Shown here: piece by piece, positions 50,000 through 63,748 of the stretch
Layout: every line of letters begins with the position of its first letter
Numbering within the stretch: the first letter of the stretch is position 1
Assembly (NCBI GenBank): GCA_019321725.1
Contig: CM033121.1
Location: 1,116,001 to 1,180,000 of the forward strand
Length of the DNA: 64,000 nt
Direction of reading: 5' to 3'
Source: Paulownia fortunei
Taxonomy: Eukaryota; Streptophyta; Magnoliopsida; Lamiales; Paulowniaceae
The notes under the pieces: model-generated
What the model saw: the letters and a program-made list of their open reading frames with translations, nothing else
The model's database searches: none
Told to the model about the DNA's origin: nothing
Position numbers and translations under genes: made by a program

Positions 50000-52900
50000 A
50001 TAAAATGACAATAATTGGAATAGCCTTAAAACTGTCATGGGCTAGTGTGAACCGTGTGAAAATCCAAAGTGATTAGTTTCAAAAAGGGGACCTTTTGTTC
50101 TTTAATGGGATTATGACGTCTGGAAATTGACAGCCATATTCTTGGGGAAGGCAACTGAAACTGAACGTTTTGTTAACCTTTGTTCACACTTCATTTCAAC
50201 TTGCTTTAGCTTCTGCCTGAAATATCCTTTGCTAGTAATGGGAAAGTGTTGAAAATGCTGTCTTTTTTGGCCGTGAAAAGTGCATGCAATAAACTTGCCT
50301 GGAAACGTAAGGAGTGGAGTGAAGATGCAACGGTTCAGACAACGTTGTAATCCCGTGATTGAAGCCCATTGTTTAGGGGTTTATTATAGGGCAAAAGAAA
50401 TAGAATATATTCTCTTACCATAACTTTCCTATATGTATTACTATTATATATGTTGTTGTTTTTATGGGAGTTGATATCAGCACTTCGAAAAGTGATATTC
50501 ACACTTTGCCCAATACTTTTAAAATAAATATATCCTTCAATTTCCCCATTCTATGGAAATATTGAATTGAAAATACTTATGGTGGATCTCCATAAGACAA
50601 AAGTTTTCCTTTGATCTTTTTTTTTTTTAATTTTCTTAATGTTTTAATCAATTGTTCGAAATGTTCTTTTAAATATCACTTTTTGTCCTGTTTATTGTTG
50701 ATAGTAAATCAACGTCTAACAAACTGATAATTATGATTTCTTTTTTATTGTTATAATGTTAAACAAGATACTAAAAATTTACCAAACAAATAATCTTATA
50801 TTAGGAGATTGTAATATTCTTATTTACACTTCTGATTAATCAAATTTCGCCATACGTTTGAGTTTAAAAATATCATTTCTTAATTTGGTTTTTATTTCTA
50901 GAAAAAAACACTATAATCATTGTTTTGTCCTTTAATTTTTTAATTTTTGTCCATTTTGATAGTATGAAGCCAAGGTCATTTGTTTTTATGACTTAGTTTT
51001 AAGAGTATTTTTCTTTTTTTTACTTATTTTTCAAATTAGATAAAATTTTGCTTGAAGATTTCATGAAAACGATGTGTTAACTCCTAACTACGGATGGCAA
51101 TAGCTGAGTTTGGGATGAATTGATCAAATTTGAAATCTAATCCTGAACTCACTCCGTCTCAAACTTGAACTCCCATGGGTTCAACTTGCTAGACCCATAA
51201 ACCCATTAGTTTCACCATAACTCACTCTATGAGCTGTTTTTTCACACAGAGAAAAAGCATTTTGAGGATTCCAGCAATGTCTCCTTTTTATTACACACAA
51301 CTCAAGCATGGTCACAAGTTATTCCTTCAATATTTTGCATCAACAGAGAATATACATATTGAGGTCACCATAGATTTTTCACTCACCAGATTTGCAAATG
51401 TATAGGCCAAACTACTCAATCTCCTTTCTCCACTATTTCCATCTCTTGTGGAAGGCAGAAACAATTGAAGAAAAAAAATAAAAAAATAAAAAAAGAACAG
51501 TGGAAAGAGTAAAGGAAAAGAGAAAGATTCATGAAAAAAGAAATGAAATAAGGCAGAGAGGAAATGAATGTGTGGAAATGAATAATGAGATAAAGCAGAT
51601 AGGAAGGGATCAAGGCAACGGTGTAGAATTGAGCGAATCAGTGAACACAAGTGGGAAAAATGGAAATGAAAATAGAGGGAAAAAACCGAACATATTTATA
51701 CTCCTACTCCTGTATGCAAGGTGGGTACATTAGCACCTATCACTCGTGTCAGACCAATCGAATTTGAAAAATCAAATACATTATTTGTCTCGTTGCTCAT
51801 TTAGACACTCAAAAATCATTTTAAATATGACAAGTTTGTAACAAATTTGAATAAAACCCACATGCTCCTAATAATATTCTCGTTTGCTTTAAGACATTAT
51901 TGACATTATTTAGCAATAATACTTTTAAAGTATATTAGTTATGGCATTTATTCAAGATAATGAAATTAAATAATGCTAAATTACAGAATTAAGTTTTATT
52001 GGTTTTTATCTTTGGTGGTATTTCATTGGAAATGAATAGCGTATATTTGTCATAAAAAATGCAAAACAATAATATTTTAAAATTAATGAGCGTTTAGACA
52101 GTTGCTCTCATAGGGTTTCCCTCATCCATAGAAGCGAGACCTCAAATCCGAAAAATTAGACCCTCTAATGTCAATTGAAAGCCAAAATTTCTATAGTTGA
52201 ACAAAGCATCCATGGGCAGCAACTTTAGATGACGATTTTAGTGTCCTTGAGCATCAGTCAGTTAAAAGGTGCTGGTCTAGGGGGTTTGGGATGGGTCGGT
52301 CACGGACTGGGGTGATGGCTGTGGGCCATGGGTTTGGATGGGGTTCCGAATAGATCCAGATTCGGGTTGGATTTGGGTTGATGTTTGTGGGCTAGGGTTG
52401 TGGTGGGTGGCTACCTTGTTGGATTTCTATTTGTGTTTATTTCAACCACTTCAAATGAAACATTTAAGTAGCCTGTTAAAAAAAATAAAAAAAAAATGAA
52501 ACATTTAAGTTTCCTATGGCAGTACTACAGTCTGAAGTCTAAACTACTCATTTCCAATTATTTGTAGGAACAGAAATAACATTACGCGTAAATATTTTAA
52601 AAAATTACTAAAAATCCCTTAAAATAGACTTTATATTCAAAAAATTCATAATGAATTTTCTTTCTTTTTTTGTTAAGAATTAATGGTTGGGTTTTCAAAT
52701 GAAAAGTTGGAGAAATTCACATAATAAATATTTTGAAGATTTGACAAATATAATAGAGTAAACAACAATGTTGGGTCGGGCTTATAAATGGATTCAGTTG
52801 TCTACCCAAGCCTCTAATATATGTTTTTTGGTAGGGCTCAGTCTTTAAATTCAAGCTCAATCAGTAAGGCTACAAAAGACAACCCGATCATTATATCATG

Positions 52901-53570
52901 AGTGTACGTACATTCTGAGTGTTGGATGGGCACCCAGGCCCATGAATGCCTCTAATTGCCACCCTTATATCTAAACCTTGTTGAAGATCTATCTAAATGT
53001 AAGAGTTGAACAAATTTAAATAATTACAATTAATATTCATTTATTTATGAGAAGTCACGAACAAGGGCCTCCACATTGAACTTGCCAGAATAAATACTAA
53101 TACGCATAAACTTTCCTCTGTTTTTCATTTCTTTTTTAAAAATAAAATAAAATGGACATGAGCTTTAGATGATTATATTTTTATTTTTTATTTCTTATCT
53201 TTGGGAAGAGGGGATGAACAAAGGATATATCCTTCTTCTATTCATGTTAACTCAATCGGACAATAAAATGAAAATTTGCAAAAAATAAAAATAAAAATGA
53301 TAATTTATTATTGTTGTCCGTAGAGAAGAACTAGAATAATATAGAATTTTCTACACAATATAATTTGAAAGATGTTTTTAAGCTAATACATCAAACAAAG
53401 CACTACAGGATTTTTGCTTATCAATTACCGCCCATAAAATTGGTCGGTTTTTTAGATTAATGAAGTTCAAGATAAGGACTTGGGGAAATAATAGAATTTG
53501 TTGATTGACAATGACCTAAAAATTTTTTTTTTTTTTCTAGTAACACTTCCAAATAGCAACTGATTTATTT
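50000..53570. other. Gene-free region with possible degraded TIR element
   Basis: No gene is supported. GGATGGCAAT at about 51091 and its inverse AATTGCCACCC at about 52955 could be the ends of a 1.9-kb non-autonomous hAT-like element. Internal phrases such as 'aacttgaactcccatgggtt' and 'gttgggtcgggctt' are of the kind seen in such elements, but no clear 8-bp duplication flanks them. Confidence 0.3.
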
Positions 53571-53576
53571 ATTTGT

Positions 53577-53630
53577 CACCCACCTACCCACCCACCCACC
53601 CACCCCACACCACACACACACACACACACA

Positions 53631-53726
<96 letters not shown>

Positions 53727-53727
53727 G
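53577..53727. repeat. Compound microsatellite (CCCA)n(AC)n(AT)n(AG)n
   Basis: About 150 bp of four successive simple repeats: CCCA units, two CA runs split by CC, a long TA run and a GA run. Confidence 0.95.
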
Positions 53728-56700
53728 GTTTCCAAGCTTATGATTAAAAAGGTGGAATCTCCATATGACCTTATGCAATTATGAGATTGTTAGGTTTATT
53801 TAATTCTTCTACTAATTCTTAATTGAATGATTAAACAAGGAACAAGTTCACGTCAAAACGACAAACATATGTGGTTAAAACGAAGTTAATTAGTTCTGTG
53901 AAGCACTGACCGGCCCTCACATCATCCATTGCTATGTCCACTAAATTCATGGATTTTTTTTAACTTACAACATATACAAAATATTCCATTACATAAGTAC
54001 ACAAAGATATACTATAAGTCTGTAAGTTACATTTATCTGATGACTCAAATCCCACAAAACCCAAAAGTTAAGTCAAAAAGTTTATGAAGCTCTAACAGTA
54101 CAAGCACTGTACTATATCGAAATATAATTTTTTTAGTATTTTATTTTATTTTTATATTCAGTCATCTTTGATCTGGTTCTAATTTGAGAGTTGTAAATTT
54201 TTTATCGGATCAACCTGATACCCCAACAATTTTTTTTGAGTTATTTCACAGTATAATCCAATTTTTTTAATTTGCAAGCAGGATTTGAAAATAAAAGAAT
54301 ATTAAAATATGTTCCAAATTCATTATAATGATTAATTATTCATAATAGTATCAAAATTTATAGTAACTGAAAATTATTCAAACAAGTATAAATATATCTT
54401 TCTAATTATAAATTTAAAGTCTCTAATTTCAAAATTCTCCATTCAAACAACTTATGAATATATTTTATCATCTACTATTACGTGAGGGTAGTACGAATTT
54501 AGTTGTCTCAGATTCTGGATTTATGTCATAATGAAATTTATTAGCAACTCTTCTAATTCCAGCATGGATGGCCTGAATATATATGGTCAAATTGAACAGG
54601 TGGATTCTATACTTAAGTTGGTATGGACATGACTTGACCAAAAAAAGTAAAAAATAAAATAAAATGATATTGAACACTGTTACTATAAACAAAACAATGA
54701 TAATAATTAATAACTTAATTATTTTTTTCTTTTTCATTAGTCATTACAAAAGGACGAGGAGGTTGAGAACAATTATGAATCATAAACTCATACAAGTTGA
54801 CAAAAATTAAAGAAATAAATTAATTTTACAGTGTTGAATGATATATTTCAAACGTAGCAATTCTAATACCTGTCATGGTAATTAATATGTGAATTAAATT
54901 ATAGACTTTGTTGAATTCGACATTGAATTCAGTTTGGAAAAGTATAGAAGGCCCTAAGTAGACATCCTTTTTAAATCAAAGGATGGCTGTTGACGTGACA
55001 TTAATCGAGGGATAATAGCATGCTATTGAAGACTTTGACATTTACTTCATATCTCGGTCATATCTTGCAATTGAAAAAATATAAATTTTACATATTTATA
55101 TTATTGTCTCAAAAAGAGTTATTGAGAGTTAATCATTTCATATTATCAATTTAATTAAGAGAGTAATTTTAGATAAAGATGTTTTTTTTTAGGAAATGAA
55201 GCTTTAAGTTGTAGAATTATTTCAAATGGGTTTTATTATTTTTTCTATGTCACATCAATTAGATTACAATATCCAATTTAATTGTTACTAGTTTATGCTA
55301 ATTATTTTTAAATTAGTATCAAACATCAACGATGTGGGTTCTAACATGACAAAATAGGGTTACAGGTTTGAAAACGGCATATGTAGGTTTAGAAATTGAT
55401 ATTTGCAATTCCTAAGTTTTGAAAAGCTTTAAAAATGAAAATAATTAAATGTTTTTAATTGAAAAGTGGATAAAACAAACACATTTTGTAAAAGCTAAAA
55501 AATTCCTTTCAGAAGTTATATATATATATAATATATATATATATATATCTTTTATGGTGAAGTTGGATCTTCAATTAGGAGGGTAAAAATAATTAGCATG
55601 GGCATAACATAAAAACCTATAATTATAATACTAAACTATTAATTATTGAATTAAACTTCCCATTTACTTCACCAATCAAAATAAATTTTCCTTAGCGTTG
55701 CCTCGGAGAAGGTCAAAATTTAACGAATCTTAATTACATTTAAAAATGACAATAAATATAGTCTAATTCAATTTTTTTGACGACGAAAAAGTAAAACCTA
55801 CGAACATTAGACTAATAAATAACATGCAATTACAGCAAAGGTACTAGGCACAAAGGAAACTACCAAGCACCCTCACAATTTCATAAAATTGAAATTCCAA
55901 CAACTAATAAATGAATGAAATAGGGATAAGCACTCCACGCAAATAAAACCAAAAAAAAAAGAGTGTGGAATGAGTAAACCAAACGTGGGATTAACTTGAA
56001 CCGTGCAGCCTCTCCTTCTTACCCGCAGACATACATAAACATTCATTGCTTGAAGTGGTGGCAATTAAAACAACAATTATCACACCAAACAAAATCACTG
56101 CTTTCGAAAATCCCAGATTAAAATAAAAAAAAAGAGAAAAAAAAAATAAAAAATTGAACGTATAGTAGAAGCAAATGGGTGATGCTGTCCCACAAGCAAT
56201 GAACAATGACCACATAGTGAAATGTGAATGGTCAGTAGTTGTCTCATGATAGAGATCCAACCACAAATTTGGAATAGTCCTAAGATCTTGCTGAGTCAGG
56301 AGTGAGCTAGCTAGCTCTGTTTTTCTGGAATCTCCTGACTAGGCTGTTCTAAATCTAAATCCCAATCCTTTTTTGTACCTCCCATACACTTTTTTTTGTG
56401 CTCTTTTTCACGTGGCGGTGCTTATTTGGTTGGTTGTTGGTCTCTGCTGCCCAAAACTAAATGTGAATATTAATAGTGCTTTCTCAATCTCAAAATTATA
56501 GACATAATTTGATTGGATTTGAAAATTTTTAAATTAAAATTAAAAAATATAAATTTTATGTGCTTTTATTTTATTATTTTTAATAGTAATAGTTGAAAAT
56601 TATTAGTATTATATTATTAATTAAAATAATAGATTTGAACAAAAGAATTTAAAAAATAAAATCTTATTTCAAGATGTCCCATAAAAAAATCCAATTTCGA

Positions 56701-56854
56701 ATTGATACTTTATATGAATGTTAATTCCATCTTAATCTAAACACTCTCTTTTTACTGTCGAATTAGCTAATTTCTTGTTATAAGTATATGGTGTTTAAAA
56801 ATTTGTAACCACTTTTGGAAACGGTGACAGTCTAATCGCTTTTATGTTTTGATT
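53728..56854. other. Gene-free AT-rich region
   Basis: No coding feature is supported. An (AT)n tract lies at about 55518-55550. Reading frames here are short and of low complexity. Confidence 0.5.
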
Positions 56855-57210
56855 ATGTTTGGCTGAATTTATAAATTATTTAAAAATATTTATAAAATAT
56901 TTTAAAACTTATAAGAACTCTTAAAGTAATTGGTAAAATTTAAAAATAAATAAATTATAAACTCCTAAAATAAGATGTTAAGATTTTATAAGCAATTTTT
57001 GAAAAATAAGAAGATTATAAATTTTTAAAAATCTTTTTTTTTTAATTTTAACATACTTTTTTAATTTTGATAATTTTACTTACAAAATTAACTTTATAAA
57101 CATTTTAAAAGTTTGATGATCTTGTTTTATTCAAATATTATTTTTAAAATAAAATTTAATATCTTATAAGATGTAGGAGTTTTATAAATTTTTTTTTAAA
57201 TAAAACTTTT
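56855..57210 (-). mobile_element. MITE family X, copy 2
   Basis: About 356 bp, in opposite orientation to copy 1 at 36488-36863. Its right part contains 'atcttataagatgtaggagt', the reverse complement of the left part of copy 1. Its left end 'ggctgaatttataaatt' is the complement of the right end of copy 1. Divergence between the copies is considerable. Confidence 0.65.
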
Positions 57211-57571
57211 TTAGTAATAAAGCTCATTGTACTAAAATTGAATTGGAGGATTCTTTTATCCTCCTATCACTTTTAATCACTATTATATACAACTCATCTT
57301 ATCTTGTGAGAAAACATTTTAGGCACATAAGGGCCATTAATGTCGATGTCACAAAGAATAATTCTGATCAAATATGCGCACTTTCAATTTTTAAGAAATT
57401 GTGACCTCATTTGACTGGAGACAAATGGTTGTTTTCCACGTGGTGAACCATCTTTTTATCCTTGTAATTCAATCATCTCCCACCACATTAAAATAAAACT
57501 ATCCCAAAAGTCTTTTTTTTTTTTTTATTATCCAATCCTCTGCAGTCTGATCTCTCCACATCATTGATTAT

Positions 57572-57579
57572 TATATATA
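57572..57579 (+). promoter_or_regulatory. Probable TATA box of the 323-aa protein gene
   Basis: TATATATA about 230 nt upstream of the start codon, followed by a CT-rich stretch and an (AC)n repeat at about 57711-57722 that would fall in the 5' leader. Confidence 0.45.
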
Positions 57580-57809
57580 CCACCTTATTGCATCTTTTCT
57601 AACCTCTCCTCCTCCCATTTTTATTTCGTTCTCTCTGTCATAATTCTCACCAAATTAAACAGTTCATCGACAGCAATTTCATACTTTTTTTCTTCTATCA
57701 AGATCATTACACACACACACACAGAGTAATTCTCAACCTCAGATTACATCTGTAGCTAGCTGTATACTTCAAGAACCTGAGAAAACCTATAGGCATAGAA
57801 GTGATCCAT

Positions 57810-58781
57810 ATGGAAATTCCAGAGATAAACATGATTAGCAATTTCGAGGCAGGAATGAAATGCCTGCAAAACCCATCATTGATTTCCCGATTCTTTTCAT
57901 TTCCTGGCATAGAAAAGGTTCCCCAAGTTTACAGCTTCTGGAAATGGGGTGCTCTGATTTTTGCCATTTTTGCAACTTTCAGCAGCATAATCAGAAGAAT
58001 TAAGCTTTTTTTCATCCGTTTTCGTACTGTCAAACCTTCTTCACATCAAAACGAAGAGATTATTGAGTTCAGCGAAGACGACGACATCTCCTTAGCATCT
58101 TCAGATGATGAACAAGAAGAAGGAGAAAACCGCCCCACGACGTCCTTCATAGGTCAACACCGCGTTGATGAAGATTTTTGCGTAAGGGGTTCAAGTTTTT
58201 GTTTTAAAAATCAGTGGCAAAATGGCCATTTGAGGCAGCGGAGGCGGCGGAACAGCGGCGGCGCTTGGTCAGAATTTGCTTTCAGTTCTGGTAAAAATGT
58301 TGTTAAGCTTTGGGATAGTTTAGGTTTGAGTCTAGATTTTGATGAAGATTTATTCAACTATGATTCGAAAAGCGTAGTTTCAACCTGGGACTGTGATCAA
58401 GACCAAAAGACAAGCCAGTTTTCTGGCGGGGTTTGGAATATTCCAGCTGCGGGCCCGATGGCCTCTGCTACGGTGGTCTTGGCGGCGGAGGGTAATGGGA
58501 AGGGAGAAGGCGTGATTTTGGGCGGTTACGATACAAGAATGCGACGTGGTGTTCCAGCTTTTTACGCTGAGTGGAGCTCGCCGGCGGAGAAACTGCGCGG
58601 TGTCTCCACCGCCGGCGGAGTTGGCAAGGTTTACGTCAGAGATGACGTGAGCGGGTTACTAACGGTTGGTGATGTGAGGAATGTTAGGAGGCCGTTAGAA
58701 AGTGTGAGAGAGTCTGACGGCGATACTTGGTGGGACGCTGACGCCGTTATTGTGGAGGATGAATTTGAGGAATCCAGTTAA
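57810..58781 (+). CDS. Plant protein of unknown function, one membrane segment (323 aa)
   Basis: A single uninterrupted exon, richer in G+C than its surroundings. I do not recognise a named domain. Visible features: a hydrophobic segment at about residues 44-61 (WKWGALIFAIFATFSSII) followed by a basic stretch (RRIKLFFIRFR); an acidic, serine-rich part (about 80-105, with EDDD and DDEQEEGE); a glycine/arginine-rich patch; and a C-terminal part with GGYDTRMRRGVPAFYAEW and ending in acidic EDEFEESS. The layout resembles a group of uncharacterised plant proteins with an N-terminal membrane anchor, but I cannot name the family. The membrane-anchor role is inferred. An AATAAA signal lies at 58926-58931. 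Confidence 0.8.
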   Translation: MEIPEINMISNFEAGMKCLQNPSLISRFFSFPGIEKVPQVYSFWKWGALIFAIFATFSSIIRRIKLFFIRFRTVKPSSHQNEEIIEFSEDDDISLASSDDEQEEGENRPTTSFIGQHRVDEDFCVRGSSFCFKNQWQNGHLRQRRRRNSGGAWSEFAFSSGKNVVKLWDSLGLSLDFDEDLFNYDSKSVVSTWDCDQDQKTSQFSGGVWNIPAAGPMASATVVLAAEGNGKGEGVILGGYDTRMRRGVPAFYAEWSSPAEKLRGVSTAGGVGKVYVRDDVSGLLTVGDVRNVRRPLESVRESDGDTWWDADAVIVEDEFEESS

Positions 58782-61700
58782 AACAGGCTCGAGTTTTACC
58801 TGGTTTGGTTGTTGAACAAACGCCAGGATTGATTTGATGATTTGATCTGGAAAGTGGAAAGGGCAAATTGTGGTCCAAACAAGAAATTCAGTGGAAGGCC
58901 ACTCTTGTCTGTAAATAATTATTTCAATAAACATTTTCTCGATTATTTATTATTATTACTTAATTGTAGGTTTCTTGTTGCTTAACTCATAGTCATAATA
59001 TTATTTTGTCCTAATATTTTAGATACACATTTATAAGTTATGAATTTAGAATTTTTTTCAAAGAATGCAAATTTACAATGAAAATTGTTATTTGGGTGTC
59101 GTACATGAATATACAACTTCAAACCTTTCAATTTCAGCTTATTAAGTTCTCAACGCTTCAAATTATGTATTATATCAATTTTTTTTTTTTGGGAGTTGAT
59201 TCGTAAATTAAATACATGTCTTGATGATGTCTGCTTTTTATTCTAATATATATAAATGAATATTAGGATGAGCTAAAAGTACAACATAATAGAGAACAAA
59301 AGTAGAATTACAAATTTAAGAATCAATAAAAGAAAAGGAGGCACAAAGTGCAAAAACAAGGAAAAATAAAAAAACAAAAACAAACTTTCCTTAAAAATAT
59401 CCTTGTAGAGTGGTTGTTCGAAATTTGACAATCAACATCGATTATGTTATGATACTTTTTTTAATTTTTATTGACCTTTTTAATTTTAGTAAGCAATAAA
59501 TAATTTCTTGGAAAATGAAAATCAGGTGTGGTCAATCTCATCTAGAAAGGGTAAAGGGTAAAATGGTTAAACATTACGGCACGAAATTCATAAGAAGTTT
59601 CACCATAATATAAAGCAATGTCTTAACTTTCATCTTTATCATAACTTGAGGCCAAAATTGTTTGTCTTGCTTAGCCGTTATTTTTTTTTAATCTTAAGCA
59701 TATAGTTTATCTTTAGGGGTAAGGAAAACAGATCTCGAGGTGGATTAGTTGAGTAATTATGCAATCCAGGGATTAAGGAGTTTATTAAATTGCTAATGGT
59801 ACAAGATACGGTCTAAACTTGCTAATTAAATAATTAGTTACAAGATTTGCAAAACTGTGTCAAAAAACTTTTACTTACTTTCATTAATGAAACTTAGAAC
59901 AGTAGCATCAAAATGATCAAAATTGTTCAAACTAAGAATGTGGTCGTTAAAGAGGGCTTTATTGAAGTGACAAAAGCTGAGATTTTAGTACCTTGGAAAT
60001 TATTTCAGTCACAAGTTTTGACTATGTGCCATGGCACACAAGAAATGATTGTAATAAAATTAACATTGAGGTGTCAAACCTTTCTGCGATGTAAGTTTTT
60101 GGAGAAAGTCGATTTTTATTTCTTGAGCGACGACCTTTTGCACGGTCGGATCACCGTAGGCTGATTTTTACAATATCAATTCTAGTATTCAATATCCTAG
60201 ACCTTATCAATAATTAAAACTCTTAAGATAATTAAAACATCTAGCAATTAAAATTTGCTTTCAATCGTAATAATTGGACTAAAATGCTTAAAACCTCATA
60301 TTTTAGCAAAAATGTTTAAAAATAAACAAGTATTAAAAATTATCTAAAAAGTCCCCCATAAAATAAAAAAGTTTGCACATGTATTACAATTACAACAATT
60401 AGAAACTCTTAACTCCCTTAATTTTTGTAATAAAATGCTTATAATACCTTTGTTTGACTTAAATTGTTCTTTTACTATTTGCTTTAAGAAAAAGAACGAG
60501 AATTAATGGTGCTCCGACCATAATTTATGATGATCTCTCTCTTCTTTCTTTCTCTCTTTGACAAAATCCTTGGAGAAAACATGCATAACACGCAAATTTG
60601 TTTTCTTGTACAATGTTTGTTAGGAAATTTTCCATTACCTACAAAAAGAACAAAACCTGGATGTTAAACGAGGATTTTTCTACGAGGTCAATTCGATTGA
60701 TTTGAGTGTGAAAAGACGAAGGGCTAATTTCTTGTTCTTCCAAGTAACAGCGACGGCTCACAAACTTTGTAATTAATTTTACATCACATTTTTGGCGTTG
60801 CCCTGAATTTTTACAATGACAATTGATCAATCATTAGTTCTTTTTCTGGTCACGACAACTTGTGAAAAGTGCACACATTGACAATTGTTTTTTAAATATA
60901 TTTATAGATATATGTATATACAAAGTTATGTAGTTGTTTGTCCAGTTAGAATCATTGATCAATAAAAAAAACCCACTAATTAATGATGGAGATACACTTA
61001 ATATCATAATAAAAAATGATAATGGGTGACACCATCGCAATGTTAGAGAGATTTAGGGACATTGATGAATGTTTTTGATTTGACTCATTGATTGCACTTC
61101 TAATTAAATATTATTGGTAGTGATTTAGGGAATATTTGGTGTGGGTTATTTATCTGATCGTAATTAATTAAAAGAATTAATTTCTTTCTAATGTGAAAAA
61201 TTTTAAAATTCATTTTTTGGCACATAATTAAATATAAAAAGTAAGATATACCAAAAGAATTTATGAACTACCATTCTTTCCACTTTAAATTTTCTTTATT
61301 TTCCTATCTACTAATTAATTTTCAAATTATTACATTTTGAATAATTAATTGTTCTACACTCAAACCCCAAGAAAAAAAAAATGGTTGAAAATGTGATATT
61401 CAAATGAAATAATTTGAGCTTTCAATAAGGCTAGTTGTTTGCAGCTAAGATTGAGAAATGATTGAAATATTGTTGGCTAGTTGCACTTGATATTCAATAT
61501 TTTGATTCCTGATTATCTGGCAACATTAAAGAAAATAATAATTTAATAGGGTTCATGAAACTAAATTTAAAAACTTAGGTATATAAAAAATGGCCATGAG
61601 TTAAGTCTAGGGGAATATTTTATTTTAAAATACTAACTACTAAGTTTTTTATAATAATCATCGTGTCTGCCTTAGTTAGTCAAGAAAAAATCTTATTCGT

Positions 61701-63748
61701 TGATCACCTGGATGAAATGCTTTGAGTCTTGTAGAATTAATTTTCCTAATTTTCATACTCATTTTATTATTAAACAATTTCTAGTAGTACCTTTAATTGA
61801 CAATGTCCTGTAGTACATCTTTCATGTATAAACAATACAACAATTATGGGCTGAAATATTTATTTTACTAAATGTTTTATGAGGTGTTCTTCAATGGCTG
61901 CGACAACAATAAAATAAAGACAAAATCAAGATATTACTAATTTAGGAAACCTTTTCAAATGTAGTGGACGTTATGAAAAAAAAAAGAAAGTTAATAAAAA
62001 AATACTCAATATCTCTAATAAATATTTTTTCCTATACATTCCCTTCTAGTTTTTCTTAGCAATTTTTTAAGTAAAACTATAATTCAATTTGAACCTAAAA
62101 TAAGGGGTAAATATTGACAAATGCAACTATAGTGTAATTTTTTTCATTAGCAATTTTTCTCATAAATGAAATTTAAATTCCAAAAATTCATTAGATTATA
62201 AGCAGACTTATCAGCATCTCTGTCTCTCTCTCACAGTCCATACATACTCATAATATAATTTGAAAAATCACATTGAAATTTTATTTCGTTTGGGCTTGAA
62301 ATAACCTGCAGTCAGATAAGCAGGTCAATATCTGCAGCTTAAACACCCAATTTGGCCCAATGGAAAATGTCAGTCAGTTTGAAGCCCACAAACTACAGAT
62401 TCATAGTCCAACCAGCTTGCCAAGATGGGCTTTATATGCTTAATTTCCAGAGCAAGAAATCTTCTCTCTCTAGTCATACATGAGAAATTTGCACTTCCAT
62501 TGCAACGTACCCCAATTCAACCCTTTTATTGGAAACAATCTTTTAATTCAATGACCAATTCCATTTTAATTTTTTTAATTTTCAACTATTTCCATCTTGA
62601 ACAAAACACAATCTTAAGACTGTGAATAAGATTGGAGATGCCCTTGAACAAGAAACTATCACAAACTAATGCAAAATGCCAATCAATTAAAAAACATGTT
62701 ATTCTCTTTATTCTATTTACAAAGGATAGGAGCAATCTAAAAACAATCTTAATTGAAAGCTAATGTAGTAATAACCAATACGACATTATTAGATGCTAGC
62801 TTTTGTCCTCACTTTGAAAGGGAAATCTTAAAACTACTTGCATATTTAGGAACAATGGGATTAATTTCTACAACTTGTAGCTTTGCCATTATGAGGATAC
62901 AGTTGGAACAAGTTGACTCTAAACTCATCAATTTAATATATGTATCAATTATCAACTTGCTCAAAAGTTTATTATAATAAAAAGACTTGGGTATATATAT
63001 ACAATTTGTATACGCTTTCACACACCATATATATCTTGTTCAAATGCAAATTGACAAAAGAGATGATCCATGTATAGGGCCCTAATTTGAAGATTCATGC
63101 ACCTAACTGGATGACAAATTTGAGTGGTCAAGGAAGTTTTGTCCAAGTGGTAAGACTGTGACCTCATAAGCAAAAAACTTTGGGTTTAAATCCCATGAAT
63201 ATGAATGTTCATCTAGTTATATCATAGATTTTTTTTTTAGTAAAGTGATATATTGACGTTATGCATGAGGTAATTATTTATATTCGATGAGTTTAAAATT
63301 TAAATATGTAATGATTGATATGTATTGTATTGTTCAAAAGAAAAAAGAATGGGCAAATTCAACTTGATTGATTTCTTTTTAGTGCATTGAATGAAATAAT
63401 ATAATTAATCGCTTTCAATTAGTTGACCAAGACTAATTTTTTTTTCAAACTATAATGCAAAGTATATTGAATTCAAGACCGGCTAAAAGAAAATAGAAAG
63501 GAACTTCTGTACAGACTTGAAATAAAAAGTCTGAGAAAATTTATTAACAGCACAAACCTGGAAGGACATCAACCCTCCCTCAGATGGCCAAAGAATAAAT
63601 CAAACTTTTTTCTAACAATTCACATTTATGCATATTGATCGATCACTATCGAATCAATCTTCCTAAGCAATGTGAAAACAGAACTAAATTAAACCAAATC
63701 CTAAAAAAGATTGAACAATTTCACCTTCCATCCACACATCACATCAAC
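58782..63748. other. 5-kb gene-free region
   Basis: After the 3' UTR of the upstream gene I see only AT-rich DNA and short reading frames without recognisable features. A tRNA-promoter-like segment at 63140-63193 is listed separately. Confidence 0.5.
63140..63193 (+). repeat. Possible tRNA-derived SINE fragment
   Basis: TGTCCAAGTGGT at 63140 resembles a polymerase III A box and GGTTTAAATCC at 63183 a B box. The spacing is tRNA-like, but the flanks do not fold into an acceptor stem, so it is not a tRNA gene. A T-rich run at 63231-63239 could be part of the tail. A degraded SINE head is the likeliest reading. Confidence 0.35.

Noticed and set aside
51327..51650. 107-codon Phe/Ser-rich frame on the minus strand
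   Set aside because: It comes from an A/G-rich low-complexity stretch and has overlapping frames on both strands.
58290..58420. 'VKLWDSLGLS'-like and 'VVSTWDCD' words that look like WD40 repeats
   Set aside because: Only two weak matches with wrong spacing; no propeller repeats in the rest of the protein.
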